Shown one piece after another: positions 22,828-30,031 of a stretch of 34,593 nucleotides of DNA. The stretch spans positions 1 to 34,593 of the IMG/VR virus record IMGVR_UViG_3300009082_000042, one strand, 5' to 3'. The notes beneath the pieces were generated by a model. It made no database searches. It worked only from the letters and a program-made list of their open reading frames with translations, and had not been told where the DNA came from. Both the position numbers and the translations under genes were made by a program. Position 1 is the first letter of the stretch; the number at the start of each line of letters is the position of its first letter. Source of the stretch: a virus.

Positions 22828-24441
22828 TTATGCACACCAACTGTACCGTGAACTATCCTCGCACTCCTCGCCGATAACCGTGTACCCCTCGGGGAACAGG
22901 TCGTCGAGCGTCTTCTCTTTCGCCTCCATATCCTCGTTCATCATCGTCTCTTCGTTGTCATACTTATTCGTCGGCTCCGCTGAACCCCAAAAGATTATTT
23001 CTTCCTGCATGGCAGCGGCATCCAATAGATCGTCGTGCCCTCTTGTGCCGTCATAAGTCAACGTAAGGAATTGGTCCTCAAGTTCTATCATATCTTCGGC
23101 TATAGAATATTGACCGTAGTTCAGTGGCGGGGCCAGCTTGACAAGCCTCGCTATCTTCTGCGACCCGGGGCCGTAGTGCATAAGCCCCTCTTCAGGGTCG
23201 ATGTTAAGAAACTTGGTACGTTCCCGCATCGCATCCCTTAGCGGTATCCTGAGCCACGACTTGTAGTTGTTAGCCTCTATGCCCCACCTAGTCGGGTGCC
23301 ACACATCATTGATGTCAAACATTTTATTTATCACAACCGTAGGCTCTGTGGTCTTGAATACGTCGTAGTGTATCGGATACCTATGCCCCGTTGTGGTTTC
23401 GACGGCTTGCAAGAATATCACCGTGTTATCGCTAGTAGCTTTGTTGGTGTAAGCGAGATCAACCGTCACAAATATATTGCACTTGGTTCGGAAAAACTCA
23501 TGCGCTGGCATACCTTGTATTGTCGCCCCGTACTTATCCACGCGTTTTATGAGCGCGTCTTCCTCGCCGACTATTTTATTCTCATACTGGCAGTTGTAGA
23601 AGCGCGGCAGCATTTTTACACGTTTGGATTTCAGGAAGTTATCGCTAAGCAGTTCGGGGAAGAACAGTTTGCCATCAGGCATATGGGCACTTTCGATCAG
23701 AACATCGGCGTAGGCCAGCTTGCCTAGAGTCTTTATGTGATCGAGTTGAGTATTATAAACGTCGAGGTGGTGCCAGCGCGTACCTATGAAAATCATCACC
23801 CCACCCTGATTCAACACCGACCCCAAGTTCTTCACAAATTCGTCAACCTTTAAAAGCTGCTCTCTGGTGTTGGCGTTAGACTCGCCCACCAAGTCGTCGT
23901 TGATAACAAGGTCGGCATGTTTACCGGTAACAGATGCGGTAGTAGATCCAGTATCTATCGACGGCGATTTGGTCCACTTGGTTCTGGTGGCTATGTCAAT
24001 TCTTTCCTCATTCCAACGCCTGCCCCTGCTCTTCTGCTTTTCGGTTGACAGTTCGCCGAACAGCAATTTGAACTTCTCGTTCTCGGTTATGTGGAATCTT
24101 ATCTCGCGCAGGAAGTCTTTCGCCTTGCCCAGTTCCTCGTTGTTTATAAGGATGGTCATGTTGGGATTCTTTAGAAGCATCCACAATGGATAGGCTATGC
24201 TGCCGATGGTTGACTTGTAAACACCACGGGGTTCAAGTAGAATTTTTGTGGCCTGTTCATTCAGCGGCCGTTCAATATCTTTGGTAAGGAACGCGCACAT
24301 CGGCCTGTGGACACGCTCAACCATCTTGTCGTATCCCAAGACCTTGTTGCAGAAAAAGTAAAAATCGCTTAAAGCTCGCCGCTTAATCTGTTCCAGTTCC
24401 GCTGCTGATTTCAGCCGACTCGGTGACATCGACGAAACCAT
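22828..24441 (-). CDS. Terminase large subunit (TerL)
   Basis: The ATPase part has Walker A EPRGVYKST and Walker B VINDDL with catalytic acidic residues. The C-terminal nuclease domain shows three expected acid clusters: VTVDLAYT, GIEANN and HDDLLDAA. TerL powers DNA packaging and cuts the concatemer. I chose ATG 24441; an alternative ATG lies at 24429 and a TTG at 24480. No start has a strong ribosome site, and translation may be coupled to the overlapping upstream gene (59 bases). Length is typical. Confidence 0.93.
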   Translation of the reverse strand: MVSSMSPSRLKSAAELEQIKRRALSDFYFFCNKVLGYDKMVERVHRPMCAFLTKDIERPLNEQATKILLEPRGVYKSTIGSIAYPLWMLLKNPNMTILINNEELGKAKDFLREIRFHITENEKFKLLFGELSTEKQKSRGRRWNEERIDIATRTKWTKSPSIDTGSTTASVTGKHADLVINDDLVGESNANTREQLLKVDEFVKNLGSVLNQGGVMIFIGTRWHHLDVYNTQLDHIKTLGKLAYADVLIESAHMPDGKLFFPELLSDNFLKSKRVKMLPRFYNCQYENKIVGEEDALIKRVDKYGATIQGMPAHEFFRTKCNIFVTVDLAYTNKATSDNTVIFLQAVETTTGHRYPIHYDVFKTTEPTVVINKMFDINDVWHPTRWGIEANNYKSWLRIPLRDAMRERTKFLNIDPEEGLMHYGPGSQKIARLVKLAPPLNYGQYSIAEDMIELEDQFLTLTYDGTRGHDDLLDAAAMQEEIIFWGSAEPTNKYDNEETMMNEDMEAKEKTLDDLFPEGYTVIGEECEDSSRYSWCA

Positions 24442-25051
24442 TGACGAATTCGGCAAGCTCCTTATCGCTTTTCGTACCAAAGTTTATCTCACCTATGTTA
24501 ACGCCCGGTCGCCTCGCGTTTGCATCCTCACTGTAAAAATCGTACTTGCTCTTTATAAAACCGGCTACCTGTAAAACACGGTCGATAGCCGCCTGATCGC
24601 CCGCTTCAGCCATGTCACAGAGCTTGTCCAATATCTTGACAACCCGCATCCCCACAAGGCCACGTCCAACGACATGTACGACTTCCTCGAACTTGGGGTC
24701 TTTAAGGATATTGAAGAACTTCTGTTGATCTTGTGGTCTGCCACCGATACCTGACCTTTGGAACGCGGCGAAGAGCTTGCGGTAGATGTCCGTCTTGCCC
24801 TCAATCGCCGGTTCGGGGAACGCATCTTCGAGGATCGTATTGAGGACGCAGAGTTGGTCATCCGTTAAATCCTTTCCTAGTTCTTCCATCCCCGCAGGAG
24901 CAAGCTTAAGAGCTTTATCCCTGGGATCAGTGCCGACATCAGCAAGAAGTTGAGTAGCCCTTGCATTTTCTTCGGCCCTCTTTACCTTCGGACTCTTATC
25001 CTTCGTTTTCGTAGGCGTCAAGGTCGATGGTTTCGGCTCTTCGCTGCTCAA
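24383..25051 (-). CDS. Small terminase candidate, 222 aa
   Basis: A TTG start at 25051 has GGGAGG 6 bases before it. The product is Lys/Thr-rich at the N-terminus, then helical: KLFAAFQRSG, NILKDPKFEEVVHVVGRG, VLQVAGFIKSKYDF. The helical body and its position directly before TerL (59-base overlap) suggest the DNA-recognition small subunit, but I see no classical helix-turn-helix. It overlaps the upstream membrane gene by 56 bases. Confidence 0.55.
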   Translation of the reverse strand: MSSEEPKPSTLTPTKTKDKSPKVKRAEENARATQLLADVGTDPRDKALKLAPAGMEELGKDLTDDQLCVLNTILEDAFPEPAIEGKTDIYRKLFAAFQRSGIGGRPQDQQKFFNILKDPKFEEVVHVVGRGLVGMRVVKILDKLCDMAEAGDQAAIDRVLQVAGFIKSKYDFYSEDANARRPGVNIGEINFGTKSDKELAEFVNGFVDVTESAEISSGTGTD

Positions 25052-25217
25052 CTAGCGCCTCCCTGCTAGTGTTCAGAAACGGCTCAGGCACTTTCGTTTC
25101 ACCAAACAGCCTTCCGGTGTCTTCAAGCCGTTTGTGAGCCATAAACCCGGCCACAAAAAACGCCGCCGACATCACTCCGGCAACGTAACACCCTGCGTAC
25201 GCAAGAATTTCAAGCAT
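24996..25217 (-). CDS. Small membrane-anchored protein, 73 aa
   Basis: The start is ATG 25217 with GAGGAGG before it. An N-terminal membrane span (residues about 4-26: ILAYAGCYVAGVMSAAFFVAG) is followed by a polar tail. It overlaps the preceding gene by 46 bases and the next by 56 bases in different frames. Function unknown. Confidence 0.6.
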   Translation of the reverse strand: MLEILAYAGCYVAGVMSAAFFVAGFMAHKRLEDTGRLFGETKVPEPFLNTSREALVEQRRAETIDLDAYENEG

Positions 25218-25363
25218 TCGGCCTCCTCAGGCGTGTACAAATCGCGTATCTCTATGCCCGGCCCACCCGAAAACTCGCATCCACCACCCCTTGCGGCCTC
25301 CGACTCGAATAATTCGGCGATCTCCGGGTCTTCAATCGTATGACATTTGCCCTCACAAACCAT
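25172..25363 (-). CDS. Leader gene of late operon, 63 aa
   Basis: This is the first gene after the leftward promoter at 25384-25412. It encodes a small acidic protein with a Cys pair near the N-terminus and GGGCEFSGGPG in the middle. ATG 25363 has AAGGTG in front. It overlaps the next gene by 46 bases. No family recognised. Confidence 0.55.
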   Translation of the reverse strand: MVCEGKCHTIEDPEIAELFESEAARGGGCEFSGGPGIEIRDLYTPEEAECLKFLRTQGVTLPE

Positions 25364-25383
25364 TCCATCACCTTCTACTATGA

Positions 25384-25412
25384 ACTATACCATATAAATT
25401 CCGCTTTGTCAA
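25384..25412 (-). promoter_or_regulatory. Leftward late promoter
   Basis: On the minus strand the -35 TTGACA (25407-25412), a 17-base spacer and the -10 TATAGT (25384-25389) form a near-consensus sigma-70 promoter. The expected start near 25377 lies just upstream of the first gene of the late operon. It is divergent with the rightward promoter 73 bases away. Confidence 0.8.
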
Positions 25413-25457
25413 GATAAAAATGATATATAGTGTAAAAAATACTTACAGATTGACATA

Positions 25458-25479
25458 TTTGTAGATAAATTGATACAAA
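25458..25479. promoter_or_regulatory. Inverted repeat between divergent promoters, candidate operator
   Basis: TTTGTA (25458-25463) and TACAAA (25474-25479) form a perfect 6-bp inverted repeat with a 10-base AT-rich spacer. It lies between the leftward and rightward promoters, where a regulator could switch early and late transcription. A weak third TTGACA-like element (25450) is also nearby. Confidence 0.4.
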
Positions 25480-25484
25480 AAGAC

Positions 25485-25513
25485 TTGACAAAACAGGGAA
25501 TCCGGTGTATATT
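25485..25513 (+). promoter_or_regulatory. Rightward early promoter
   Basis: The -35 TTGACA (25485-25490), a 17-base spacer and the -10 TATATT (25508-25513) form a strong sigma-70 promoter, with the start expected near 25520 and the first gene at 25542. The spacer holds GGGAATCCGG, and the same GGGAAnCCGG block recurs in the spacer of the promoter at 30895. Confidence 0.8.
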
Positions 25514-25541
25514 AAGCAGGAGGCGTGAAAGGAGGTAGCCC

Positions 25542-25733
25542 ATGCCTTACAAATGTGAGTTCTGCGGTAAGAAGTACGACAAGCGTAAGTTCTACACAGA
25601 GGCAGTACCCAACGAGGGGTGTTCGTCTATCACAATTGGAGACGTTTCCCTTTACATTGACGACGCCGACTACTGCTCGCTACAATGCTTCGTGAGCGAA
25701 ATTCTTTCACATTTTAACAAGGAGCCGAAATAA
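25542..25733 (+). CDS. Zinc-binding mini-protein, 63 aa
   Basis: KCEFCGKKYDKR opens the protein with a CxxC pair, and YCSLQCF provides the second pair, giving a treble-clef-like or zinc-ribbon fold. AAAGGAGG lies 6 bases before ATG 25542. It is the first early gene; such proteins in phages often act as small transcription or host-modifying factors. No family name is certain. Confidence 0.7.
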   Translation: MPYKCEFCGKKYDKRKFYTEAVPNEGCSSITIGDVSLYIDDADYCSLQCFVSEILSHFNKEPK

Positions 25734-25743
25734 GGAGGTGGAT

Positions 25744-26022
25744 ATGGAAAGCAATTATGGCAGGCCATGTTCAAAATGCGATTATTTTAATCGTGATACA
25801 TGCGATTCTTGTTTACATTGTAACGCATCTGCTTTTGCCGGACCAATAGGAGACACCAGACCGTTGTGTGAAAACCTGCGAACTTCAAGTGCCGATACTG
25901 CCTGCGGGGCAGAAGGTAGATGGTTTGAATCTCATGGGCATGTTAGATATCTATTCAACAAAATAGATTCGCTTGAACGCGAGTTGCATGTTTTGCAATT
26001 AAACAGGAAGGGGAGCAAATGA
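25744..26022 (+). CDS. Cys-rich protein, 92 aa
   Basis: ATG 25744 has GGAGG 7 bases before it. The N-terminus has CSKCDYFNRDTCDSCLHC, two CxxC pairs plus an extra Cys, likely binding one or two metal ions. The remainder is helical and Glu/Arg-rich. It ends in an ATGA overlap with the next gene. No family recognised. Confidence 0.65.
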   Translation: MESNYGRPCSKCDYFNRDTCDSCLHCNASAFAGPIGDTRPLCENLRTSSADTACGAEGRWFESHGHVRYLFNKIDSLERELHVLQLNRKGSK

Positions 26023-26207
26023 AAGCTCAGATCGGTATTAGTATGGCCGACGACAACGGCGTAATTGTCACATGGAACAACCTTTACAAGCAGGAGTTAA
26101 AGTCTTACACTATCCCCGATGGCGATAATCAGTTCGCCGTCCTCAAGACCATCTTCGAGAAGGCGAAGGCGCAGGTTCAGAGTGAAATTTACACACCCGG
26201 ATCATAA
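26019..26207 (+). CDS. Hypothetical protein, 62 aa
   Basis: ATG 26019 overlaps the upstream stop (ATGA). The product looks like a small alpha/beta protein: MKAQIGISMADDNGVIVTWNN with a hydrophobic strand pattern, then a helix VLKTIFEKAKAQVQSE. No family recognised. Confidence 0.55.
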   Translation: MKAQIGISMADDNGVIVTWNNLYKQELKSYTIPDGDNQFAVLKTIFEKAKAQVQSEIYTPGS

Positions 26208-26421
26208 CAGCAAGTGGCCGCATTGCATAACGATACACTTTGAATCGCAATGTTTTTCTGTTGTAAATGGCGAGGCGTTCGGAGATACCGAGCGTAGGGC
26301 CATGATCCTCAAGGCGTTTGGGTTTAAAGAAAAGAGGGAACATGTCAGCAGGTCAGGCGAACGGAATGATAGTGGGGCCGTTGGCGACAGCCCCGATCTA
26401 CAGCGAGACGAAGAACGGTAA
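26182..26421 (+). CDS. Possible small overlapping gene, 79 aa
   Basis: A GTG at 26182 opens a frame that fills the gap before SSB: KFTHPDHNSKWPHCITIHFESQCFSV... with a hydrophobic-polar alternation, then a Lys-rich helix. It overlaps the previous gene by 26 bases and SSB by 80 bases, and its ribosome site is poor, so it may be non-coding. Included because the 135-base gap would otherwise be unexplained. Confidence 0.3.
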   Translation: MKFTHPDHNSKWPHCITIHFESQCFSVVNGEAFGDTERRAMILKAFGFKEKREHVSRSGERNDSGAVGDSPDLQRDEER

Positions 26422-26758
26422 TCCTATTGTAACCGTTGTCATTAACGTGGATACCGGCTACACCACAAAGGACGGCTCCAAGACCGAGCGTATCGAGCCT
26501 GTAGCTGTAAAACTCTTCGGTGGGATAGCCCACGCCGCAAACGAAATGGACCTTCACGTCGGCGACGCAGTAGCCATCGCATTCTCTTTAAGTGGAAGGG
26601 AATACAACGACAAATACTACACGGATGTCGTCGGCCGCGATATCAGCATAGTAAGTCGGGAAGCCGCCGACATACCGGACACAAACAAGACAAACAGGAC
26701 AGCCAAACAGCCAATTCCCGAACTGGGCGATCAGAACGACGACGACCTGCCATTTTAA
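26342..26758 (+). CDS. ssb: Single-stranded DNA-binding protein (SSB)
   Basis: I chose ATG 26342 with AGAGGGAA before it. The 138-aa protein has an OB-fold pattern (MIVGPLATAPIYSE, VTVVINVDTG, VAVKLFGGIA, GDAVAIAFSL, YYTDVVGRDISIV) and a disordered Thr/Asn/Gln tail ending in DDDLPF, the acidic SSB tip that recruits repair partners. It protects single strands during replication and works with the RecT annealase downstream. Confidence 0.88.
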   Translation: MSAGQANGMIVGPLATAPIYSETKNGNPIVTVVINVDTGYTTKDGSKTERIEPVAVKLFGGIAHAANEMDLHVGDAVAIAFSLSGREYNDKYYTDVVGRDISIVSREAADIPDTNKTNRTAKQPIPELGDQNDDDLPF

Positions 26759-26772
26759 GGGAGGTATTTTTG

Positions 26773-27582
26773 ATGTCCCGAGGTGACGCAATTTACTTCA
26801 AGGTTGATGTCGATGCCCTCGACGGCGAACGTATCGGCCAGCTCAAACCCATAGAGGTTTATACCTATATTTTTGGGTACTGGAGAACCGCCGTAAAGTA
26901 CCGCCAGTATCGCTTCAATGTTACAAAAGATCAACATTTTTCGTGCAAAAAGCTTGCAAAATCCGTGCAAATTGACAGCAGAACTATTGCAAGCCATGCA
27001 GAGAAATTGTTCGCCCTTGGCCTTCTGATCCAACACGACGACGGAAGTGTAACAGTAGAAGGCGTAAGGGCTTCCCACCCTAAACTCGGCTGGAAAGAAT
27101 ACGAGCCGACTTCCCGATATGGGGACAAGATGGTACCCCATTTGGGGACAACTCAGGGTTACATTACGAGAGTACGAGAGTACGAGAGTACGAATGTACC
27201 ATTAGGAACATCTGATATATTAACTACTCTTCAGGATTCTTCCAACAGCAAAACCAGGAATCCCGAAGAGTCAGATTTCAAAAATCAGGTGGATGAAAAT
27301 CTGTCACCTTGCCCGGACGAAAAACGGTGGTCAAAAGTCGATGCCCTCATCGCCTCTCTCTGGCCCAAAGGAGTCACCGAAGATTTCAGGGAACAGGTCA
27401 AGTGGAAAATCTACGACGCCGTTTCCCACTACCCCGAGGTCTGGATCAACGAGGCCATGATGACCACCAGAGATAAACAACTCAGGATCGCCGAGGGGGT
27501 GGCACCCCAATTCACCTCGGGACCGGGTAGCTACTTCCTCGGCATCCTGAAGAAACGCGAACGAAAGGACGGTGGGAAGTGA
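26773..27582 (+). CDS. Replication-initiator-like winged-helix protein, 269 aa
   Basis: ATG 26773 has GGGAGG before it. The N-terminal half looks like a winged-helix domain: CKKLAKSVQIDSRTIASHAEKLFALGLL as helix-turn-helix (residues about 60-87), followed by a wing. A middle linker is followed by a C-terminal helical domain (FREQVKWKIYDAV...EGVAPQFTSGPGSYFLGILKKRERKD) quoted in parts. This layout is seen in phage replication proteins of the O/DnaD-like type. The linker gene region carries 8-base tandem repeats (27165-27196). No helicase is in the window. Confidence 0.65.
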   Translation: MSRGDAIYFKVDVDALDGERIGQLKPIEVYTYIFGYWRTAVKYRQYRFNVTKDQHFSCKKLAKSVQIDSRTIASHAEKLFALGLLIQHDDGSVTVEGVRASHPKLGWKEYEPTSRYGDKMVPHLGTTQGYITRVREYESTNVPLGTSDILTTLQDSSNSKTRNPEESDFKNQVDENLSPCPDEKRWSKVDALIASLWPKGVTEDFREQVKWKIYDAVSHYPEVWINEAMMTTRDKQLRIAEGVAPQFTSGPGSYFLGILKKRERKDGGK

Positions 27583-27590
27583 GTGCCACG

Positions 27591-27755
27591 ATGTTTATCT
27601 ATGACGCAATTTGTGCAAACTGCGGAGAAGAAAGACGATGCACCATAGCCGCAGGATGCGATGACGTAAACGACGATTGTGGCGACGAAGTGTTCCTCTG
27701 CCAAGACTGCATAAACAAAGCGTTCGAGGAACCGGAGGAGGACGGAAATGCCTGA
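27591..27755 (+). CDS. Zinc-binding mini-protein, 54 aa
   Basis: ATG 27591 opens a 54-codon frame with CANCGEERRC and CQDC, four or more cysteines in a zinc-ribbon arrangement, and an acidic tail. It begins 8 bases after the replication gene stop and overlaps the next start by 8 bases. Confidence 0.6.
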   Translation: MFIYDAICANCGEERRCTIAAGCDDVNDDCGDEVFLCQDCINKAFEEPEEDGNA

Positions 27756-27954
27756 ACCCAAACCGATACCAAAAACATGCTGCGGCAAACGGCCCCTTGA
27801 GTTCTGGGACCATAAAGTATCGTCCAACACCCTGCATTACGTCATAACCTGCTGCACCTGCGGAAGATTGGTCGATAAACTCACCATAGCCGATTCCGTC
27901 ACCGAATGGAATGCCAACTCAGCACCCAAACCCAGACGCTCAGGAAGGCGGTGA
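27748..27954 (+). CDS. Lar-like restriction alleviation zinc ribbon, 68 aa
   Basis: The protein begins CCGKRPLEFWDHK and continues ITCCTCGRLVDK and IADSVTEWNA. The CxCG...CxxC pairs and the final TxxxAxxxWN-type segment match the Lar (restriction alleviation) family, small proteins that reduce type I restriction. GGAGGAGG precedes ATG 27748. Identification is by pattern only. Confidence 0.6.
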   Translation: MPEPKPIPKTCCGKRPLEFWDHKVSSNTLHYVITCCTCGRLVDKLTIADSVTEWNANSAPKPRRSGRR

Positions 27955-28092
27955 ATTTCGTTCCAGATTGACGATCACCCCCTTAGTCGAGTATTGGGTC
28001 AACCCAGATGAGATCGTGTCTTAGAATCAAAATTTGAGGCCTTCTCGAACGTTTCAAATTTCGCCGCCAGAAAAAACCCAACCGCTACAGAA

Positions 28093-28175
28093 CCCCGTGG
28101 GGGGTCGAATAGTTTACAAAACAGTGCAGGTACGAGTGTTGCAAGCATTATCGCGCGCGGGTCCACCCCGTGGGG
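28093..28175. repeat. Pair of CCCCGTGGGG palindromes
   Basis: The 10-base palindrome CCCCGTGGGG is at 28093-28102 and 28166-28175, each closely followed by GTCG. They are 73 bases apart and could be protein-binding sites or hairpins, in a non-coding region downstream of the replication genes. Confidence 0.6.
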
Positions 28176-28275
28176 TCGTTCTCGGGCCTACCGCCATGCC
28201 GATAATCATTCTTGCCCGATACTGATTCTTGCGTTCGTGCGCGTGCCTGCCTGCCTTGCTGCCTGGTTAGTTAGG

Positions 28276-28307
28276 GTCTAAATAAGTCATAAATAGGTAT
28301 TGAATAG
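28276..28307. repeat. Three tandem 10-11-base repeats, iteron-like
   Basis: GTCTAAATAA, GTCATAAATAG and GTATTGAATAG lie end to end. The spacing near one helical turn and AT-rich composition are like iterons or melting elements of replication origins. The repeats are imperfect. Confidence 0.5.
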
Positions 28308-28767
28308 GTCGGCCCGGCGAGTAGGTAGCAAGTTGTTTGGCGCGATCTAGTCCAGCTGTCAACTATTCGATATTGTCGAATCGTTGCCTTGAAGCGCCAT
28401 GCTGGGCATTGGGCCGCTTGGGGATCGTGCCTCTGCGGGCTCCTACGCTTGTCTGGATGTCAAGTTGACTTGGCAAATTAGCTATATATGCCTGATTTGC
28501 ACTTATCCTGTGTTTGTAAGGGTCGGTCCACTGGCGACCCGATACCATTTTGACGATTTAACTGTGTCGGGTTTCTTTACACTTGCCATTTGCTAGCAAG
28601 TCTCATGCCAGTGGAATTTTCCCCACATGTGCAAGATTTTCTCCCACAGGGGCAATCTGCAATAGACTCATGCAGTTAGCTCGATTTTCAGATATAGACA
28701 TGCGAATTATTTACCACTTTGACATTGGCACGATTTATTCCGGTATACAGGCCAACAAGTTAGCACA

Positions 28768-28796
28768 TTGGGAACTGGCACGCATCATGCTATACA
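28768..28796 (+). promoter_or_regulatory. Promoter-like element upstream of accessory genes
   Basis: TTGGGA (28768-28773), a 17-base spacer and TATACA (28791-28796), with TG one base before the -10, fit an extended -10 sigma-70 promoter, 43 bases before the next gene. The spacer also contains CTGGCACG...ATGCT with 10 bases between GG and GC, close to a sigma-54 site; either reading is possible. Confidence 0.4.
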
Positions 28797-28838
28797 TATG
28801 ATCAGGAAACGGGAACGAAACCTTAATAGGGGGGAGCA

Positions 28839-29018
28839 ATGCACGAAAAGAGTATTAAAACAAAGTATTACGGAATAACCATTATTGGTTATTGGATGGA
28901 AAGTCTTTGCGGATCGTTTTGGGACTACTGGCTTGCAAGCGATAACGGCGGTGAAACGTATACGGGACGTTACCCGACTAATGAGCAAATCGACAATTTT
29001 AGAAGTGAAGTAATGTAA
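28839..29018 (+). CDS. Hypothetical small protein, 59 aa
   Basis: GGGGGAGCA leads ATG 28839. The product is aromatic-rich (YYGITIIGYWMESLCGSFWDYW) with a polar C-terminal half. It resembles the small early proteins around it by size and ribosome site. A GTAAAG-CGAA-CTTTAC hairpin (29015-29030) overlaps its stop. Confidence 0.55.
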   Translation: MHEKSIKTKYYGITIIGYWMESLCGSFWDYWLASDNGGETYTGRYPTNEQIDNFRSEVM

Positions 29019-29080
29019 AGCGAACTTTACACTATTACCCTACAGTAGCGGAAATGCTACGGAACGAAAGGCGGGGCGAG

Positions 29081-29269
29081 ATGAAATACACGGTGAGCGA
29101 TCCATATCACGGCGAATCAAGATCGATCTGGTATGTGCTTGACGACGAAGGCGATCCAGTCGAATCTTGCGACAATAGACCGGATGCAATGGAGCGGGCT
29201 AAATTCTTAACAATGGATACCGAAGGCGTCAGGGAACCTTGGCCGTCCTGGTGTATGGCGAAATGGTAA
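29081..29269 (+). CDS. Hypothetical small protein, 62 aa
   Basis: I chose ATG 29081 because GCGGGGCGAG precedes it; an upstream in-frame ATG (29054) sits in a small GTAGC-GCTAC hairpin without a ribosome site. The product has WYVLDDEGDPVESC and a Trp/Pro-rich end and is probably a small alpha/beta protein. No family recognised. Confidence 0.6.
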   Translation: MKYTVSDPYHGESRSIWYVLDDEGDPVESCDNRPDAMERAKFLTMDTEGVREPWPSWCMAKW

Positions 29270-29279
29270 AGGGGGAGCA

Positions 29280-29462
29280 ATGTTTCACAAGCTCAAACCG
29301 GAAACGATTGCCAGGAATGCCGCAAGGCATGCCGAAGAACAAAAACGGAGTCATGCGGACCTTATCAAAAGACTGGAGGCAGAAGTTTCAAAGGCTAAGA
29401 CGGACGAAACCAGGGACTTTTATCAAGACATGTTAAACGAGGCATTAACGCGGGAGGTTTAA
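29280..29462 (+). CDS. Coiled-coil small protein, 60 aa
   Basis: GGGGGAGCA precedes ATG 29280, the same ribosome-site sequence as the gene at 28839. The whole product is a Lys/Glu/Ala-rich helix with heptad spacing, ending immediately before the next gene. It may oligomerise or pair with a neighbour. No family recognised. Confidence 0.6.
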   Translation: MFHKLKPETIARNAARHAEEQKRSHADLIKRLEAEVSKAKTDETRDFYQDMLNEALTREV

Positions 29463-29984
29463 ATGTTCAAGGTCAAATTTGATAAATCAGCATCCTATTA
29501 CTTTGACGGGGAATTGTTCAGCAACGGCCATTATGCTTTCCACGTCAAGCGGATGTTATGCAGGGACCGGAAAGCGATCCAGTTCCCAAAAGAGTTTCAA
29601 GCTATGATCGATTCGGGGACCGCGTTCAGGTATGACGGTATCCGCCAGGTAACGGAGCTCGGATGCAGCGCCAAGATTGCGGGCTGTTCATCAACCTATA
29701 ATGACACGGCTGTTATCCCCGCCGAGGTGTCGCGGTTTTCAGTGTTGGCCCCGGTCTACCCGTCGAATATCGCATATACGGCGGTTACGGCCGGGGAGCG
29801 GATAGAATGGATGGACGGCAAATATGCGCCATTGTGTGAAAACCGGAACGTGTTCATACTGCCAGAAACCGGGCGACCGTTTATAGTCAAATCCGAGAAC
29901 GGCGATTTCATGGCAGCGGTAATGCCGGTTAGGGATAATGGAGACTTGGCAGGGGAGATCAAGCGCATGGCGGCGCTGCTTTAG
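29463..29984 (+). CDS. Hypothetical protein, 173 aa
   Basis: ATG 29463 directly follows the upstream stop, with GCGGGAGG overlapping the end of the previous gene. The product is a soluble mixed alpha/beta protein rich in Tyr, Val and Gly, with a Cys-containing middle (ELGCSAKIAGCSS) and a Met-rich C-terminal strand. No family recognised. Confidence 0.65.
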   Translation: MFKVKFDKSASYYFDGELFSNGHYAFHVKRMLCRDRKAIQFPKEFQAMIDSGTAFRYDGIRQVTELGCSAKIAGCSSTYNDTAVIPAEVSRFSVLAPVYPSNIAYTAVTAGERIEWMDGKYAPLCENRNVFILPETGRPFIVKSENGDFMAAVMPVRDNGDLAGEIKRMAALL

Positions 29985-30031
29985 AGTGCAGAGGTATCGG
30001 ATTGTTAACCCTTAACGCGGGAGCGTGAATC

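Larger units (their letters stand above)
27955..28838. other. Non-coding region with repeats and promoter-like units; candidate origin
   Basis: No credible gene fills these 884 bases on either strand. I see two CCCCGTGGGG palindromes (28093, 28166), a GCCT/GTTAG-type microrepeat (near 28245-28275), three helically phased 10-11-mers (28276-28307), inverted repeats ATTCGA-TCGAAT (28365-28381) and ACTTGC-GCAAGT (28581-28601), a CCCCACA/CCCACAGG-type pair resembling distant DnaA boxes (28620-28655), and several TTGAC/TGGCA-type promoter-like units. It directly follows the replication-protein genes, a usual place for a phage origin. Origin function is an inference. Confidence 0.45.

Noticed and set aside
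28775-28791. Definite sigma-54 promoter
   Set aside because: One mismatch at the -12 TTGC element and no enhancer-binding protein; an extended -10 sigma-70 reading is equally good.
28583-28801. Plus-strand 72-codon frame in the non-coding region
   Set aside because: It runs through inverted repeats and promoter-like units, and has no ribosome site.
27955-28838. CRISPR array
   Set aside because: The repeats are only 10-11 bases, have no regular spacers and no cas genes are present.
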